Positions 43,321 to 52,547 are shown, counted from the stretch's first letter. The stretch is 64,000 nucleotides of DNA from an uncultured Gemmataceae bacterium (GCA_937923405.1 CALDUY010000029.1:1-64000), one strand, 5' to 3'. Numbers and translations are program-made. Notes: generated by a model not told the origin, from the sequence alone.

Positions 43321-44961
43321 CTACAACCCTGTTCCCGTCGCTCTATGGAGCTTTCGCTCTTGCAACTCGTTCAGTGCCTCAGCTTTCTTCGAAGTGGTGA
43401 CGTAAAGCACATTTTCAATCCGTGCCACGTCGAGGCCAGCCATATCCACCAGCACGTTCACGGCGGCATCGACGGGGGTGTTGACAAAGCGAGCGCTGAT
43501 CTGCGTGTCGGCGGCCGTTTCTTGAACTGCCACATCAATCGCGATGGAGAGACCGTTCTCCTCGGCCAGTTCTTCCAACGCCGTCTTCAGGGGCACGTTC
43601 TGAAACTTTTTCACGACAAGCGGTCGAAATGGAACCGGCGTAGTAAGTAGGTTCAGTTCCGCCCTCGCAAACATTCCCGTGGTGATCTCCAGATGATCCT
43701 GACGTACCAGGATCACCGGGCCAGAGGGCATGGGGACACGGCTGAGAACTTTATCCAGGACTCGCCGTAACGAGACTCCCTTCATCGCGGGAAGCGGTGA
43801 TTTCTCGGCCACGGGCAGTTGCATGACATCATCAATTCCCTCGCCCTGGAACGCCAGTTCGTTCACCTCGATCGGCACCCGATGCAAACGAGAGATCTCG
43901 GCAATCACCTCGCCGAACTTCAATTGCGGATCGAGTATGCCTTGCGTGCCGTGAAAGTCGATTCGTTTGTTCAGCAGCTTGGCGACCTCGTCGTGTCCGA
44001 CCGGGGGAGGCACCTTCTTGACTTCGTCGGTCGTCGGCTTCTCCGGCTGTTTGTCCGCCGGTTTGGCTTGCTGATCCTGATCCGCCGACAACGCAACCGC
44101 AGGCGAAGGCTGCGCCGCGGCTGCCAAGCGGTGGGTCCACCAGCCGGCTCCGGTTGCGGTCAACGCCAGGACCAGACACACGGCCCCCATCAGTTCGAGT
44201 TTGCGCATCAACATACTAAACATCACTCCTTTTGCTAAGATCAAAGCCGTGGAGGAAACCCCGCCGATCGCGCCGACCCGCAGCAGCAACCCCGCCTCGC
44301 TGACCAGTGTCAACAAGCTGGCCGGCACCGGCGGAGCCAGAGTCGCCGGCGTCAGCAACACCTGGAGATCGACCCCACGTCGTTGCAGGCGTTCGCGAAG
44401 TTGCTCCCGACCGCGCGACAGGCGCGACAGCACTGTTCCCGTGGGACAGGCCAGTCGCTGAGCCGCCTGCTCGTTGGTCAATCCTTCGAGATAACACAAC
44501 ACCAACGGCTCGCGGTATCGCTCGGGCAGTCGACCCAGTTCCTCGTCGAGCAATCGACCCAGCTCGCGCTGGTGTAGCTCGCTCGACGCTCGGCTGGCCG
44601 GTTCGCCGACCTCGCTCAACGGCTGAGTCTGCCGTTTGCCGGCCCGGGCGCGGGCCTTGCTCGCGGTGCGTGAGGCAACGCGATACAGCCACGGTCCAAG
44701 CGGTCGGCCATCGGTCAGCGACGCGGCCTTCTGCACCAGCACGACAAACGTCGCCTGAAAGGCATCCTCGGCGTCGGGCGTAGTCCCCAGGGTGCGCTTG
44801 CACACGCCCCAGACCAACGGGGCATACCGTCCCACCAGGACCGTGAAGGCGCTGCCTTCTCCTTGAAGAAAGCGCGCCAGCAACTGCCCATCCTCGGCAG
44901 CGGGGCCATCCGGCACCAGCCGACGTAGAAACGACAACACACCTCCCAGCGACGCCGACAT
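43321..44961 (-). CDS. ECF sigma factor fused to TM segment and STN-like extracytoplasmic domains
   Basis: A 546-residue protein. Residues 25-110 are sigma region 2 (FTVLVGRYAPLVWGV, DAEDAFQATFVVLVQK, LGPWLYRVASRTASKA) and about 140-196 are region 4 (LPERYREPLVLCYLEGL, QAAQRLACPTGTVLSRLSRG). One TM segment follows at about 253-275. After a Pro/Lys-rich linker, residues about 335-530 hold two STN/secretin-N-like repeats (GVSLRRVLDKVLSRVP and NVPLKTALEELAEENGLSI). Planctomycete ECF factors with long C-terminal extensions are known. A membrane-tethered sigma factor would need release or would act as a one-component sensor; that is inference. It is divergent from a TlpA-like gene. Confidence 0.85.
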   Translation of the reverse strand: MSASLGGVLSFLRRLVPDGPAAEDGQLLARFLQGEGSAFTVLVGRYAPLVWGVCKRTLGTTPDAEDAFQATFVVLVQKAASLTDGRPLGPWLYRVASRTASKARARAGKRQTQPLSEVGEPASRASSELHQRELGRLLDEELGRLPERYREPLVLCYLEGLTNEQAAQRLACPTGTVLSRLSRGREQLRERLQRRGVDLQVLLTPATLAPPVPASLLTLVSEAGLLLRVGAIGGVSSTALILAKGVMFSMLMRKLELMGAVCLVLALTATGAGWWTHRLAAAAQPSPAVALSADQDQQAKPADKQPEKPTTDEVKKVPPPVGHDEVAKLLNKRIDFHGTQGILDPQLKFGEVIAEISRLHRVPIEVNELAFQGEGIDDVMQLPVAEKSPLPAMKGVSLRRVLDKVLSRVPMPSGPVILVRQDHLEITTGMFARAELNLLTTPVPFRPLVVKKFQNVPLKTALEELAEENGLSIAIDVAVQETAADTQISARFVNTPVDAAVNVLVDMAGLDVARIENVLYVTTSKKAEALNELQERKLHRATGTGL

Positions 44962-45118
44962 TCGTCGTCTCCCGACTCCGCGTAGCTCTTACAGTATCTT
45001 CCCGCGACCGGCAAAATCCTTCCAGAAAAATCTCGGTGTCTTGACGACGGGGCTGCGTCCACGGAAGATAACGGACACTGCGTATCTTCATGTTACCCAC
45101 ACCCAAGGAATCCACCCG

Positions 45119-46213
45119 ATGCGTCATCTGCTGCTCGCAGTCGCGCTGGTTGCCGTCGTCACGCTCAACGGCACGGCAGACGATCCTAAACCGAAGAAGG
45201 TTGTTCCGATCAAGTCGGATCCGTCGAAAAAGTCTGAGCCGACGCTCAAGGTAGGTGACCCCGCGCCGGCGATTAAGGCCAGCAAATGGCTCCAGGGCGA
45301 CGAAGTCACCAAGTTCGAGAAGGACAAAATATACGTCGTTGAATTCTGGGCCACTTGGTGCGGTCCGTGCATCGTCATCATGCCGCACATGGCCGAGCTA
45401 CAGGCGGAATACCGCAACAAAGGCGTCACGTTCATCGGCTTCACGGCCAAGGATCCTAACAACTCCGAAGAGAAGGTCGTCGAGTTCGTCAAAAAGCGAG
45501 GTCCGAAGCTAGGCTACACCTTTGCCTATGCCGACGATCGCGAGACGAACACCGCCTGGATGACCGCCTCGGGGCAGCGCGGCATTCCTTGTTCGTTCGT
45601 TGTCGATCGCGATTCGCGGATCGCCTACATCGGTCATCCGATGTTCCTAGATGTGGTGCTGCCCAAGGTTGTCGAGGGCACCTGGAAGGGTAAGGCCAGT
45701 GCCGACGAAATCGCTCAGATCCAGAAGGAATACTCGGCGATGGCCACCGCGCTGCGCAGCCGCAATCCCGAGGAAGCCTTCGAAGCAATGACCGCCTTCG
45801 ACAAGAAGTATCCTGAGCTGAGTCAGATTCCCTACACCACCGCCTCAAAGCTGGGCGTGCTGTTCAAGGCCGGCAAAACCAACGAAGCCAAGCAGTTCGC
45901 CACGTCCCTGGTGAAAAAAGCCGAGAAGTACGAGGATGTCCTGGCTCTACGGAGCGTGTCGCTGGCATTATCGCAAAACGCCAAGCACGATAAGGAGATG
46001 ATGAGCCTGGCAGTGAAAGCGGCAGAAGCCGTGGTGACCGCCTCGGGCGACAAAGACGCGATGGCTCTAATCAATTTGGCCAACGTCTACTTCGCTGCCG
46101 GCGAGAAGGACAAAGCGAGAGAGTACGGCAAGAAGGCCGTCGAAGCCGCTGCTGCAACCCCGGGCCGACTCAAAGACGTGATCGAAGCGCAGGCGAAGAA
46201 GTTCGACGAGTAA
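45119..46213 (+). CDS. TlpA-like thioredoxin-fold protein, exported
   Basis: A 364-residue secreted protein. The signal peptide is MRHLLLAVALVAVVTLNGTA. The thioredoxin fold spans about 45-190, with the redox motif WCGPC (C81, C84), the cis-proline segment RGIPCSFVVD, and an AhpC/TSA-like start VGDPAPAIKASKW. The remaining helical part (about 200-364) resembles TPR repeats (GKTNEAKQFATSLVKKAEKY, AAGEKDKAREYGKKAVEA). It probably acts in envelope thiol-disulfide exchange. The frame is open from 45041, but the ATG at 45119 gives the signal peptide and has AAGGA nine bases upstream. Confidence 0.88.
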   Translation: MRHLLLAVALVAVVTLNGTADDPKPKKVVPIKSDPSKKSEPTLKVGDPAPAIKASKWLQGDEVTKFEKDKIYVVEFWATWCGPCIVIMPHMAELQAEYRNKGVTFIGFTAKDPNNSEEKVVEFVKKRGPKLGYTFAYADDRETNTAWMTASGQRGIPCSFVVDRDSRIAYIGHPMFLDVVLPKVVEGTWKGKASADEIAQIQKEYSAMATALRSRNPEEAFEAMTAFDKKYPELSQIPYTTASKLGVLFKAGKTNEAKQFATSLVKKAEKYEDVLALRSVSLALSQNAKHDKEMMSLAVKAAEAVVTASGDKDAMALINLANVYFAAGEKDKAREYGKKAVEAAAATPGRLKDVIEAQAKKFDE

Positions 46214-46295
46214 GTTCGACGAGCGGCGAGCGGATTTGGCCCCGCTCGCCGTGACCACGCCAGGGAATCGGCTCCGTCCCGTTAACTGGGAGTAA

Positions 46296-47312
46296 ATGCG
46301 ACGCATGGAAGCCATTCACATTGTCGGAGCCGGCGGCATCGGTTGTGCCGTCGGCTATGCTTTGCGCCAGGCAGGCCGCGAGGTGGTGTTCGTCGAAACC
46401 TCTGAAGCCAAGCTTGCGGATGGCCGGGCGCACGGCGTGCGTGTCGATGCCTTGCCGCCACGACGTGCAGAGTTCGTGGCCTTCCGGGAGTGGTCGCCGC
46501 CTCGCGGAGCCATGGTACTGCTTTGCGTCAAATGTCCGGCTAACACCGCAGTGCTGGCACGCTTACCCCGAGATGTTCGGTTAATTCCGATCCAAAATGG
46601 ATTTGATCCAGAACTAGTTGCACGGGGCACCTTCGCCGAGGGCATCGCCTCGTTTGTCTCCGAGTGCCTGCCCGATCGCACGCACACACGCCTCACTCGC
46701 CCCGGCGAGTTGCACCTGTCCGCCGAGGCGTCCGAGTTGGCAGCGGCGCTGAGCCACCCGCCGTTCCGGGTCCGAGTCCGGATCGTCGCCGACATTCTCC
46801 CGCACAAGTACACGAAGTTGATGTACAACGCCGCCATCAGTCCGCTGGCCGCTTCAGCGGGGTTGGACAACGGCGAACTGCTGCGCTGGCCGAAGCTGCG
46901 TCGTCTCTTCTTCGCTCTGTTGCGGGAAAATCACACCATTCTCAGCCATGCCGGCATCGCTCTGGGCCAAGTGGGTCCGCTGCCTCCGGCCACGGTTGCA
47001 CGCATTCTTGCTCGCCCTTGGCTGGCCCATCTGCTGGCCTGGGCCTTCTATCCGTCGCTGCGAGGCACCTACTGCTCGATGGCCGGCGATCTGCCCCAAG
47101 GACCGACCGAGATCGACAACTACAACGGCCACTTGATCGCTCTGGCTGGAGATCTTCCCTGCCCGTTGAATCGGGCGGTTTACGCGCTGGTCAAAAAGAT
47201 CGAGGCCGAACGACTTTCGCCCTGCCCTGAATTGCTCGAGGAACTCTGGTCCATTCAGCCCACGACGAAATCACCGTCGCCGAGTCGCGCCAATTCTCGG
47301 GTTGCGGGTTGA
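46296..47312 (+). CDS. Ketopantoate reductase (ApbA/PanE) family protein
   Basis: A 338-residue NADPH-dependent reductase. The N-terminal Rossmann motif is HIVGAGGIGCAVGYAL, with the family segment LIPIQNGFD. The catalytic-lysine region is DILPHKYTKLMYNAAISPLAA, and the C-terminal helical domain ends with the substrate segment PQGPTEIDNYNGHLIALA. The PanE reaction reduces 2-dehydropantoate for coenzyme A synthesis, but the family also has members with other ketoacid substrates. No other pantothenate genes are near. The last 20 residues are a Ser/Pro-rich tail. The ATG at 46296 has a purine-rich GGGAG four bases upstream; an ATG at 46305 is also possible. Confidence 0.82.
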   Translation: MRRMEAIHIVGAGGIGCAVGYALRQAGREVVFVETSEAKLADGRAHGVRVDALPPRRAEFVAFREWSPPRGAMVLLCVKCPANTAVLARLPRDVRLIPIQNGFDPELVARGTFAEGIASFVSECLPDRTHTRLTRPGELHLSAEASELAAALSHPPFRVRVRIVADILPHKYTKLMYNAAISPLAASAGLDNGELLRWPKLRRLFFALLRENHTILSHAGIALGQVGPLPPATVARILARPWLAHLLAWAFYPSLRGTYCSMAGDLPQGPTEIDNYNGHLIALAGDLPCPLNRAVYALVKKIEAERLSPCPELLEELWSIQPTTKSPSPSRANSRVAG

Positions 47313-47391
47313 CACTGGCCAACCAGGGCGAGTACATCTAGGCATAATCTCGGAAGGGATGCAGATTCGCGCTGCGAGAAAGGAATCTCTG

Positions 47392-47799
47392 ATGAACGAT
47401 GTCCCATCGCTATTCTCACCTGGCATTCTGGTTGTGGACGACGACCCTATACTTCTGACGTTACTGCGGACTATCTTGGAGCGGCAAGGATTTCAGGTTT
47501 GGACCAGTGCCAGCGGCGCGGAGGCGGTAGCCACTTATCGCCAGCATCAGCACGACATCGAACTCGTTCTGCTCGACGTCTGTATGCCCGAGATGGACGG
47601 CCCGGCGACGCTAACGGAACTGCGCCGCCTGGATCCCGGTGTGCGTGCCTGCTTCATGAGCGGACACACCGGGCATTACTCCGTGGACGATCTCTTTTCT
47701 CGCGGGGCGCTGCGGTTTTACGAAAAGCCGTTCCAGATCCAACCACTCGCCGAGAGCCTGTGGAAACTGGCCGTCGAACCCGTGCGCCAGTCGGCTTAG
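47392..47799 (+). CDS. Single-domain response regulator (receiver)
   Basis: A 135-residue stand-alone receiver domain. Acidic residues D16 and D17, the phospho-acceptor D62 (LLLDVCMPEMDG), S90 and K112 (FYEKPF) are all in place, so phosphotransfer should work. No output domain or neighbouring histidine kinase is present. The frame is open from 47302, but AAAGGA lies about seven bases before the ATG at 47392, which gives the standard receiver N-terminus. It converges on the YkgJ-type gene over a palindromic repeat cluster. Confidence 0.9.
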   Translation: MNDVPSLFSPGILVVDDDPILLTLLRTILERQGFQVWTSASGAEAVATYRQHQHDIELVLLDVCMPEMDGPATLTELRRLDPGVRACFMSGHTGHYSVDDLFSRGALRFYEKPFQIQPLAESLWKLAVEPVRQSA

Positions 47800-47833
47800 A
47801 GCGCTTTGCGAAATGATGAAGCGAATCGCAGGC

Positions 47834-47943
47834 GGAGTAGCGGTAGCCGCAGGCTTTAGCCTGCGAAGGAAATTCAGAGCGCAGGCTAAAGCCTGCGACT
47901 ACCGGTTGGGAGTAGCGGTAGCCGCAGGCTTTAGCCTGCGAAA
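47834..47943. repeat. Palindromic repeat cluster (CAGGCTTTAGCCTG family)
   Basis: The 33-base unit at 47834-47866 (GGAGTAGCGGTAGCCGCAGG followed by CTTTAGCCTGCGA) recurs at 47910-47942. An inverted copy (GCGCAGGCTAAAGCCTGCG then ACTACCGG) lies between them at 47880-47906. All cores are palindromic (CGCAGGCTAAAGCCTGCG), so the cluster can fold into several hairpins. It separates convergent genes. Confidence 0.93.
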
Positions 47944-47964
47944 AAACTTTTCATCCCCCCGTCG

Positions 47965-48285
47965 CTACAGCGGCAAGCCAGCGGCCTCACGGGCGAAGCG
48001 GCAGCCCTCGCTGCCAACCTCGAAGGCTCGGCAAGCACTGGGCCGGTCTGGATGGATGGCGCAAGCGCAGGGTCGGCCCACTTCACCGACGAACGCCACA
48101 CAGCAAGTCTCGCCTCCTAGGCCGTCATGCCGCCGCGTGCCCAGCAACAGCTGTCCCTGCCAGCGAACCACGGGTAGAGCGAGTCGACGCATCCGCTCGA
48201 CCTCGGCGGAGGTTAGCTGGATGTAGCCTTCGGTGCCGAAGTAATCCACACAGCACGCGCCGCAGGTTTGACAGTCGTAGTCCAT
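47965..48285 (-). CDS. YkgJ family cysteine cluster protein
   Basis: A 106-residue protein with the cysteine cluster CQTCGACC (C5, C8, C11, C12) and further cysteines in GETCCVAF, RPCACAIH, SACRAF and EGCRFA. This is the zinc/iron-chelating CxxCxxCC family, usually annotated YkgJ, of unknown function. It is minus strand, convergent with the receiver gene, and divergent from the desaturase gene over 71 bases. Confidence 0.85.
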   Translation of the reverse strand: MDYDCQTCGACCVDYFGTEGYIQLTSAEVERMRRLALPVVRWQGQLLLGTRRHDGLGGETCCVAFVGEVGRPCACAIHPDRPSACRAFEVGSEGCRFAREAAGLPL

Positions 48286-48313
48286 GTGCCCTTCGCGCCG
48301 TCGTCTCTCTGGG

Positions 48314-48319
48314 TATAAT
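48314..48319 (+). promoter_or_regulatory. Possible -10 element of the desaturase gene
   Basis: TATAAT matches the -10 consensus and lies 38 bases before the ATG at 48357. A weak TTCGCG 16 bases upstream is the only -35 candidate. Confidence 0.45.
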
Positions 48320-48356
48320 CAGGCCCCGGATTTCGACACCAGCCACGGAGGGCGTG

Positions 48357-49268
48357 ATGTCTCTGCTTCGCTGGATCTTTCGCTATCATCCCGCTGACGC
48401 GATCATTGCCTTGGCGGGAGTTGGTCACGTCGCCTTTCTCTTCTACTGCTTCGCCGCCTTCTCTAGCTTCTCCTGGGCGATGACCGGCTTCGCCTTTTTG
48501 ACCTACGCACTGCTGATCTGCTGGAATTTACAGTGTATCTCGCACAACTTCATTCACAATCCTTTCTTCCGCTGGCGCTGGTTGAATCGCCTGTTCGGCG
48601 TGCTGGAAACCCTGGCCATTGGCATGCCGCATCAGCTGTATCATCACTATCACATGAACCACCATCAGGGCAACAACGACGCCAAAGGACCAGACGGCAT
48701 AACGCGCGACTGGTCGAGCATCTATCGGCACAGCGACGACGACAACCCCGAACCATTCTGGCGTTACTGTCTGCTCAGTTTCTTCCGCGTTGAGATCGGC
48801 CCAGTGCTGAGCGTGGCCATCAAGCACGGTCCAGCCAACGTTGCTCAGGTAGTCGTTGAAACGCTGGCTTTGGTAGCCATGTGGGCCTGCTTCCTGTTTC
48901 TCGATTGGCGATTTTTCGTCTCTTTCTATCTGCCTTCGTACTTTTTTGGCTGGGTGCTTAGCTATGCCGAGGGATACCTCGAACACTATGGCGGTCAGCC
49001 AGGCAACCCCTACGCCAACTCGGTGAGCAGCTACAACCGCTGGTACAACCTCCTGTGGTTCAACAACGGCTACCATCAGGAGCATCACTGGGATCCCAAG
49101 CGACACTGGACGAAGATGCGGCAGTTACACGCGGAGTTGGCTCCGCATCTGCAGGCCAACGGAACCAAAGTGCTACAGGGGCCGCACCTGACGGGACTCA
49201 TCGAGGACTGGCTCAAGCAACGAAAACCCTCTTCGGCTCCTCCGTCGGAGAGCAAGCCAGCGGCGTGA
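48357..49268 (+). CDS. Membrane fatty acid desaturase-like protein
   Basis: A 303-residue membrane di-iron enzyme. The three histidine boxes are present: HNFIH (HxxxH), HMNHH (HxxHH) within YHHYHMNHHQ, and HQEHH (HxxHH) near the C-terminus. Hydrophobic stretches include IIALAGVGHVAFLFYCFAAF, FSWAMTGFAFLTYALLICW and the region around 170-205. It probably desaturates or hydroxylates fatty acyl chains or a lipid, but the substrate is unknown. GGAGG at 48347-48351 is five bases before the ATG; an in-frame GTG three bases earlier is less likely. It converges on the DUF255 gene with eight bases between them. Confidence 0.82.
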   Translation: MSLLRWIFRYHPADAIIALAGVGHVAFLFYCFAAFSSFSWAMTGFAFLTYALLICWNLQCISHNFIHNPFFRWRWLNRLFGVLETLAIGMPHQLYHHYHMNHHQGNNDAKGPDGITRDWSSIYRHSDDDNPEPFWRYCLLSFFRVEIGPVLSVAIKHGPANVAQVVVETLALVAMWACFLFLDWRFFVSFYLPSYFFGWVLSYAEGYLEHYGGQPGNPYANSVSSYNRWYNLLWFNNGYHQEHHWDPKRHWTKMRQLHAELAPHLQANGTKVLQGPHLTGLIEDWLKQRKPSSAPPSESKPAA

Positions 49269-49276
49269 AGCAAAAC

Positions 49277-51343
49277 TCACAGTTGTGGCTCGGCGGCGTC
49301 GGCTCCCACTAGCGGAGCCTGACAGGTGAAGTTCTCGCAAACATAGGTCGTCAGCTTGCCCTCCAGAGCATGCTTGCCCTCGAGCAACTTTACACGGTCG
49401 GTCGGGGACGGCGAGTAAGCCACCACCTTATTCGGTCGAAATACTCCGTGAATCGCTCGCAAGATGCGTGGTAACTCCTCGTTGGGACCGACCAGCGCGA
49501 ATGCCTCGACCGGACCGAGCCAGAAGTCCAGGGCCAACAGCATCTGCGTCGCGGCCAGTGGGCGATTGCGCAAGAGATCGTGGTACAAACGGAGGGTCGC
49601 CTCGGCCTTCTCGCGCAGGTCGGCGCGGCCCGTGAGTTCGACCAGACGAAACAGGGCCAGCACCGCCACGCTGTTCGCTGCCGGCGTCGCGTTGTCGTGT
49701 GGATCCTTGCCGCGTGCGATCAGTGGTTCGTGGTCGCGTCCGGTGTAGAAAAAACCGCCTTGCTGCTTGTCCCAAAACTGCTCAATCATCTTCTCGGCCA
49801 GGGTCACTGCTTCGTCCAGCCAGCGCGGCTCGAACGTCGCCTCGTACAACGTGACTAGCGCCTCCAACAAATAGGCATAGTCTTCGAGATAGGCGTTCAA
49901 CTTGGCCCTGGCCCCGCGCGACCAGGTGCGGTAGAGCTTGCCATCCTCGGCTCGCAGCGTGGACAACACGAAGTCAGCGGCCCGGGCAGCGCGCTGAGCA
50001 TACTCGGGACGGGCGAACACCTGCGCCGCCGTGGCCAGTGCGTGAATCATCAATCCGTTCCAGGCGGTCAGCACTTTGTCATCCAAGCCGGGACGAACCC
50101 GCTGCTCACGGGCGTTGAACAGACGTGCCCGGCAGTCGGCGAGAAAGTCGCGGAGCAAGCCTTCCGGCTGATCGTGCATGGCGGCAAGCTGCTCGAAGGT
50201 CGTCACTCGGTGCAGAATGTTCTTGGGCACCCCTGGAGCATGGGGGTCGGCCCAGTTGCCGCAACGCTTCACCTGGTAGCAGTCGGCGAAGCGAGCTGCG
50301 TCCTCTTTACCCAACACTGCCTCTAGCTGTTCCATCGTCCAAACGTAAAACTTCCCCTCCTCCCCCTCGCTGTCGGCATCCAACGTGCTGTAGAACGCGC
50401 CCTCGGGAGCAGTCATCTCGCGTTGCACCCAAGCCAGGGTGTCCTCGACTACTTCCCGACAAAGTGGATCTTTTGTCGCTTGAAAGAGTTCACAGTAGGC
50501 CACTACCATTAGGGCATTGTCGTAGAGCATCTTCTCGAAGTGCGGGGCGAGCCAGCGGTCGTCGGTGCTGTAGCGGGCGAAGCCGCCGCCTAGATGGTCG
50601 TAGATTCCGCCCATCGACATGCGTTGCAGAGTGTGGCTGGCCATCTGCAAGGCGTAGCCGTCGCCGAACCGCTTCCACAGCCGCAGCAACAGTCGCAGAT
50701 CCATCGTGTGCAGGAATTTGGGAGCCTGACCAAACCCGCCGTTGGTCGGGTCGAAGGCCTGCTCCAGCTGTCGGCCTGCCTGGCGGAGCAACTCCGGCGA
50801 CAACTCCCCGGCAGATGAGGACAGCTGCCCCAACTGTTGCAGATGCGCGGTGATCTCCTCGGCAGCGCGGTCGATGTCGGCTCGACGAGTGCGCCAGGCC
50901 TCGGCGATCATCAACAGGAGGCGACGAAATCCAGGCCGACCGTAGCGATCCTCGGGTGGAAAGTAGGTGCCTCCGGTGAAGGGCCGCAGCTGGGGCGTCA
51001 GAAAAACGGACATCGGCCAACCGCCATGCCTACTCATCATCTGCACGCTAAGCATGTAGATCTGATCGAGGTCCGGTCGCTCCTCGCGATCCACTTTGAT
51101 CGAGACGAAGTGGTCGTTGAGAATTTTGGCAATTTCTTCACTCTCGAAACTCTCATGCTCCATGACGTGGCACCAGTGGCAGGCTGAGTAGCCGATCGAG
51201 AGAAAGATTGGTCGATCGAGTTGTCGCGCTCGAGCGAGCGCCTCTTCGCCCCAGGGATACCAGTCCACCGGATTATGAGCGTGCTGACGCAAATACGGGC
51301 TGGTCTCGTGAATCAGTCGGTTGGTGAATCGCGCGGCAGTCAT
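49277..51343 (-). CDS. DUF255 thioredoxin-like/glycoside-hydrolase-like protein (YyaL family)
   Basis: A 688-residue protein, close to the about 690 of its family (B. subtilis YyaL, human SPATA20). The N-terminal thioredoxin-like domain begins NRLIHETSPYLRQHAHNPVDW and has the CxxC site SACHWCHVME. The large C-terminal region is an alpha/alpha barrel (GGFGQAPKFLHTMDLRLLLR, EKMLYDNALMVVAYCE, LDDKVLTAWNGLMIHAL). Its function is not established. The frame is open further upstream, but the family N-terminus starts at the ATG at 51343; an ATG at 51388 is an alternative. It is last in an FHA-mutY-DUF255 operon. Confidence 0.9.
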   Translation of the reverse strand: MTAARFTNRLIHETSPYLRQHAHNPVDWYPWGEEALARARQLDRPIFLSIGYSACHWCHVMEHESFESEEIAKILNDHFVSIKVDREERPDLDQIYMLSVQMMSRHGGWPMSVFLTPQLRPFTGGTYFPPEDRYGRPGFRRLLLMIAEAWRTRRADIDRAAEEITAHLQQLGQLSSSAGELSPELLRQAGRQLEQAFDPTNGGFGQAPKFLHTMDLRLLLRLWKRFGDGYALQMASHTLQRMSMGGIYDHLGGGFARYSTDDRWLAPHFEKMLYDNALMVVAYCELFQATKDPLCREVVEDTLAWVQREMTAPEGAFYSTLDADSEGEEGKFYVWTMEQLEAVLGKEDAARFADCYQVKRCGNWADPHAPGVPKNILHRVTTFEQLAAMHDQPEGLLRDFLADCRARLFNAREQRVRPGLDDKVLTAWNGLMIHALATAAQVFARPEYAQRAARAADFVLSTLRAEDGKLYRTWSRGARAKLNAYLEDYAYLLEALVTLYEATFEPRWLDEAVTLAEKMIEQFWDKQQGGFFYTGRDHEPLIARGKDPHDNATPAANSVAVLALFRLVELTGRADLREKAEATLRLYHDLLRNRPLAATQMLLALDFWLGPVEAFALVGPNEELPRILRAIHGVFRPNKVVAYSPSPTDRVKLLEGKHALEGKLTTYVCENFTCQAPLVGADAAEPQL

Positions 51344-51416
51344 GGCAGGTAGTTCCTGAGAGCGAATTGCCTGGGCGTCCTCTGTCATGGTAGGGAGGAG
51401 GAGGCAGCGCGGTCGG

Positions 51417-52547
51417 TTAAAACAGCCGACGCTGTCGGTTTGTCTGGGCCAGCGACCGGGCCAGGCGACGTTGCGGCGAACTGACCGGATAGGCTTGCAA
51501 CTCTTCGGGAGCGATCCACACGGCCCGGTGGTAGTAGCCGGCCACGAACTCGCCGGACTCATACTCTGCTTCGAAACAGACCAGGGTAATGCGAAAGCGT
51601 GTCACCCCGTGCCGGATCGTTTGTAACTCGCCGCCCAGCCGGATCGTCAACCCGGTCCGCTCCCCAGCCAGACGAACTGCCGCCTGTTCGTGTGACTCGC
51701 CTTCGTGCAATTGCCCGTGAGGAAACTCCCACATACTGGCCCAGCGATCAGCTTCGGCGGGTCGCTGAACCAGCAACACTTGTTCTCCTCGGCGGATGAC
51801 AACTCCGGCTTCGCGCACCTCGGTTGGTGGCGTAGGCGGGGTTCGGCGCGGAAACGCTTCAGGTTGGCCCGAGGCATGGGCCTGGCAGCGCGATCGCAAC
51901 GGACAGGTGGGACAGTTGGGCTTCTCCGGAGTACAGACCAGCGCTCCCAGCTCCATGAGAGCTTGGTTGAAATCGCCAACCTCACGAGTCGGCAAAAGGG
52001 CCTCGGCGGCTTGCCACAGCCAGCGACGCGCCGTCGTCGTGCGCGGATCCTCGGTTCGGGCGAAGAGTCGGCTCAGCACGCGGATGCTGTTCGCTTCGAG
52101 AATGGGCAAGCGCAGGTCGAATGCCTGAGACAACACAGCGTTGCGCGTGTAATCGCCTAGCCCCGGTACATCGCGGAGGGCTTCGGGATCGGCAGGGAAA
52201 GTACCGCCATGCCGAGCGTGGAGGAGTCGAGCCGCCTGCAACAGATGCCGGGCGCGGCGATAGTAGCCTAGCCCTTCCCAGAGACGCAATACTTCCTGCT
52301 CGTCGGCATGGGCCAGGTCGGCGAGCGTCGGAAAACGAGCGAGGAAGCGCTCGAAATAGGCCGTCACCGTCGCCACCTGGGTTTGCTGGAGCATGACTTC
52401 GCTGACCCAGATGCGATACGGATCGCGATCCCACCGCCAGGGCAGATCACGTTGATGGAGACGGAACCAGTCAAGCAGTCGTGGAGCGAGCCAACGGCGA
52501 AGACGAACAGGTGCCTCCCCCGGCGAGTCGAGGGAATGATCGTTCAC
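51417..52547 (-). CDS. mutY: A/G-specific adenine glycosylase with C-terminal NUDIX domain
   Basis: A 376-residue MutY, which removes adenine mispaired with 8-oxoguanine. The N-terminal catalytic domain has VSEVMLQQTQVAT (E50), the helix-hairpin-helix VPGLGDYTRNAV, and Fe-S cysteines C205, C212, C215 and C221 in C-x6-C-x2-C-x5-C. A NUDIX-like 8-oxoG recognition domain follows (about 240-370). The catalytic Asp expected in LDGNVxRV is Glu (E151 in PILEANSIRV). I recall similar ANS/ANT forms in planctomycetes, so it may be lineage-specific. The start is GTG at 52547, nine bases after the FHA gene. Confidence 0.93.
   Translation of the reverse strand: MNDHSLDSPGEAPVRLRRWLAPRLLDWFRLHQRDLPWRWDRDPYRIWVSEVMLQQTQVATVTAYFERFLARFPTLADLAHADEQEVLRLWEGLGYYRRARHLLQAARLLHARHGGTFPADPEALRDVPGLGDYTRNAVLSQAFDLRLPILEANSIRVLSRLFARTEDPRTTTARRWLWQAAEALLPTREVGDFNQALMELGALVCTPEKPNCPTCPLRSRCQAHASGQPEAFPRRTPPTPPTEVREAGVVIRRGEQVLLVQRPAEADRWASMWEFPHGQLHEGESHEQAAVRLAGERTGLTIRLGGELQTIRHGVTRFRITLVCFEAEYESGEFVAGYYHRAVWIAPEELQAYPVSSPQRRLARSLAQTNRQRRLF

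Noticed and set aside
51344..51562. N-terminal extension of the DUF255 protein
   Set aside because: The extension reads into the mutY gene's antisense sequence and is not part of the conserved family N-terminus, which starts at 51343.
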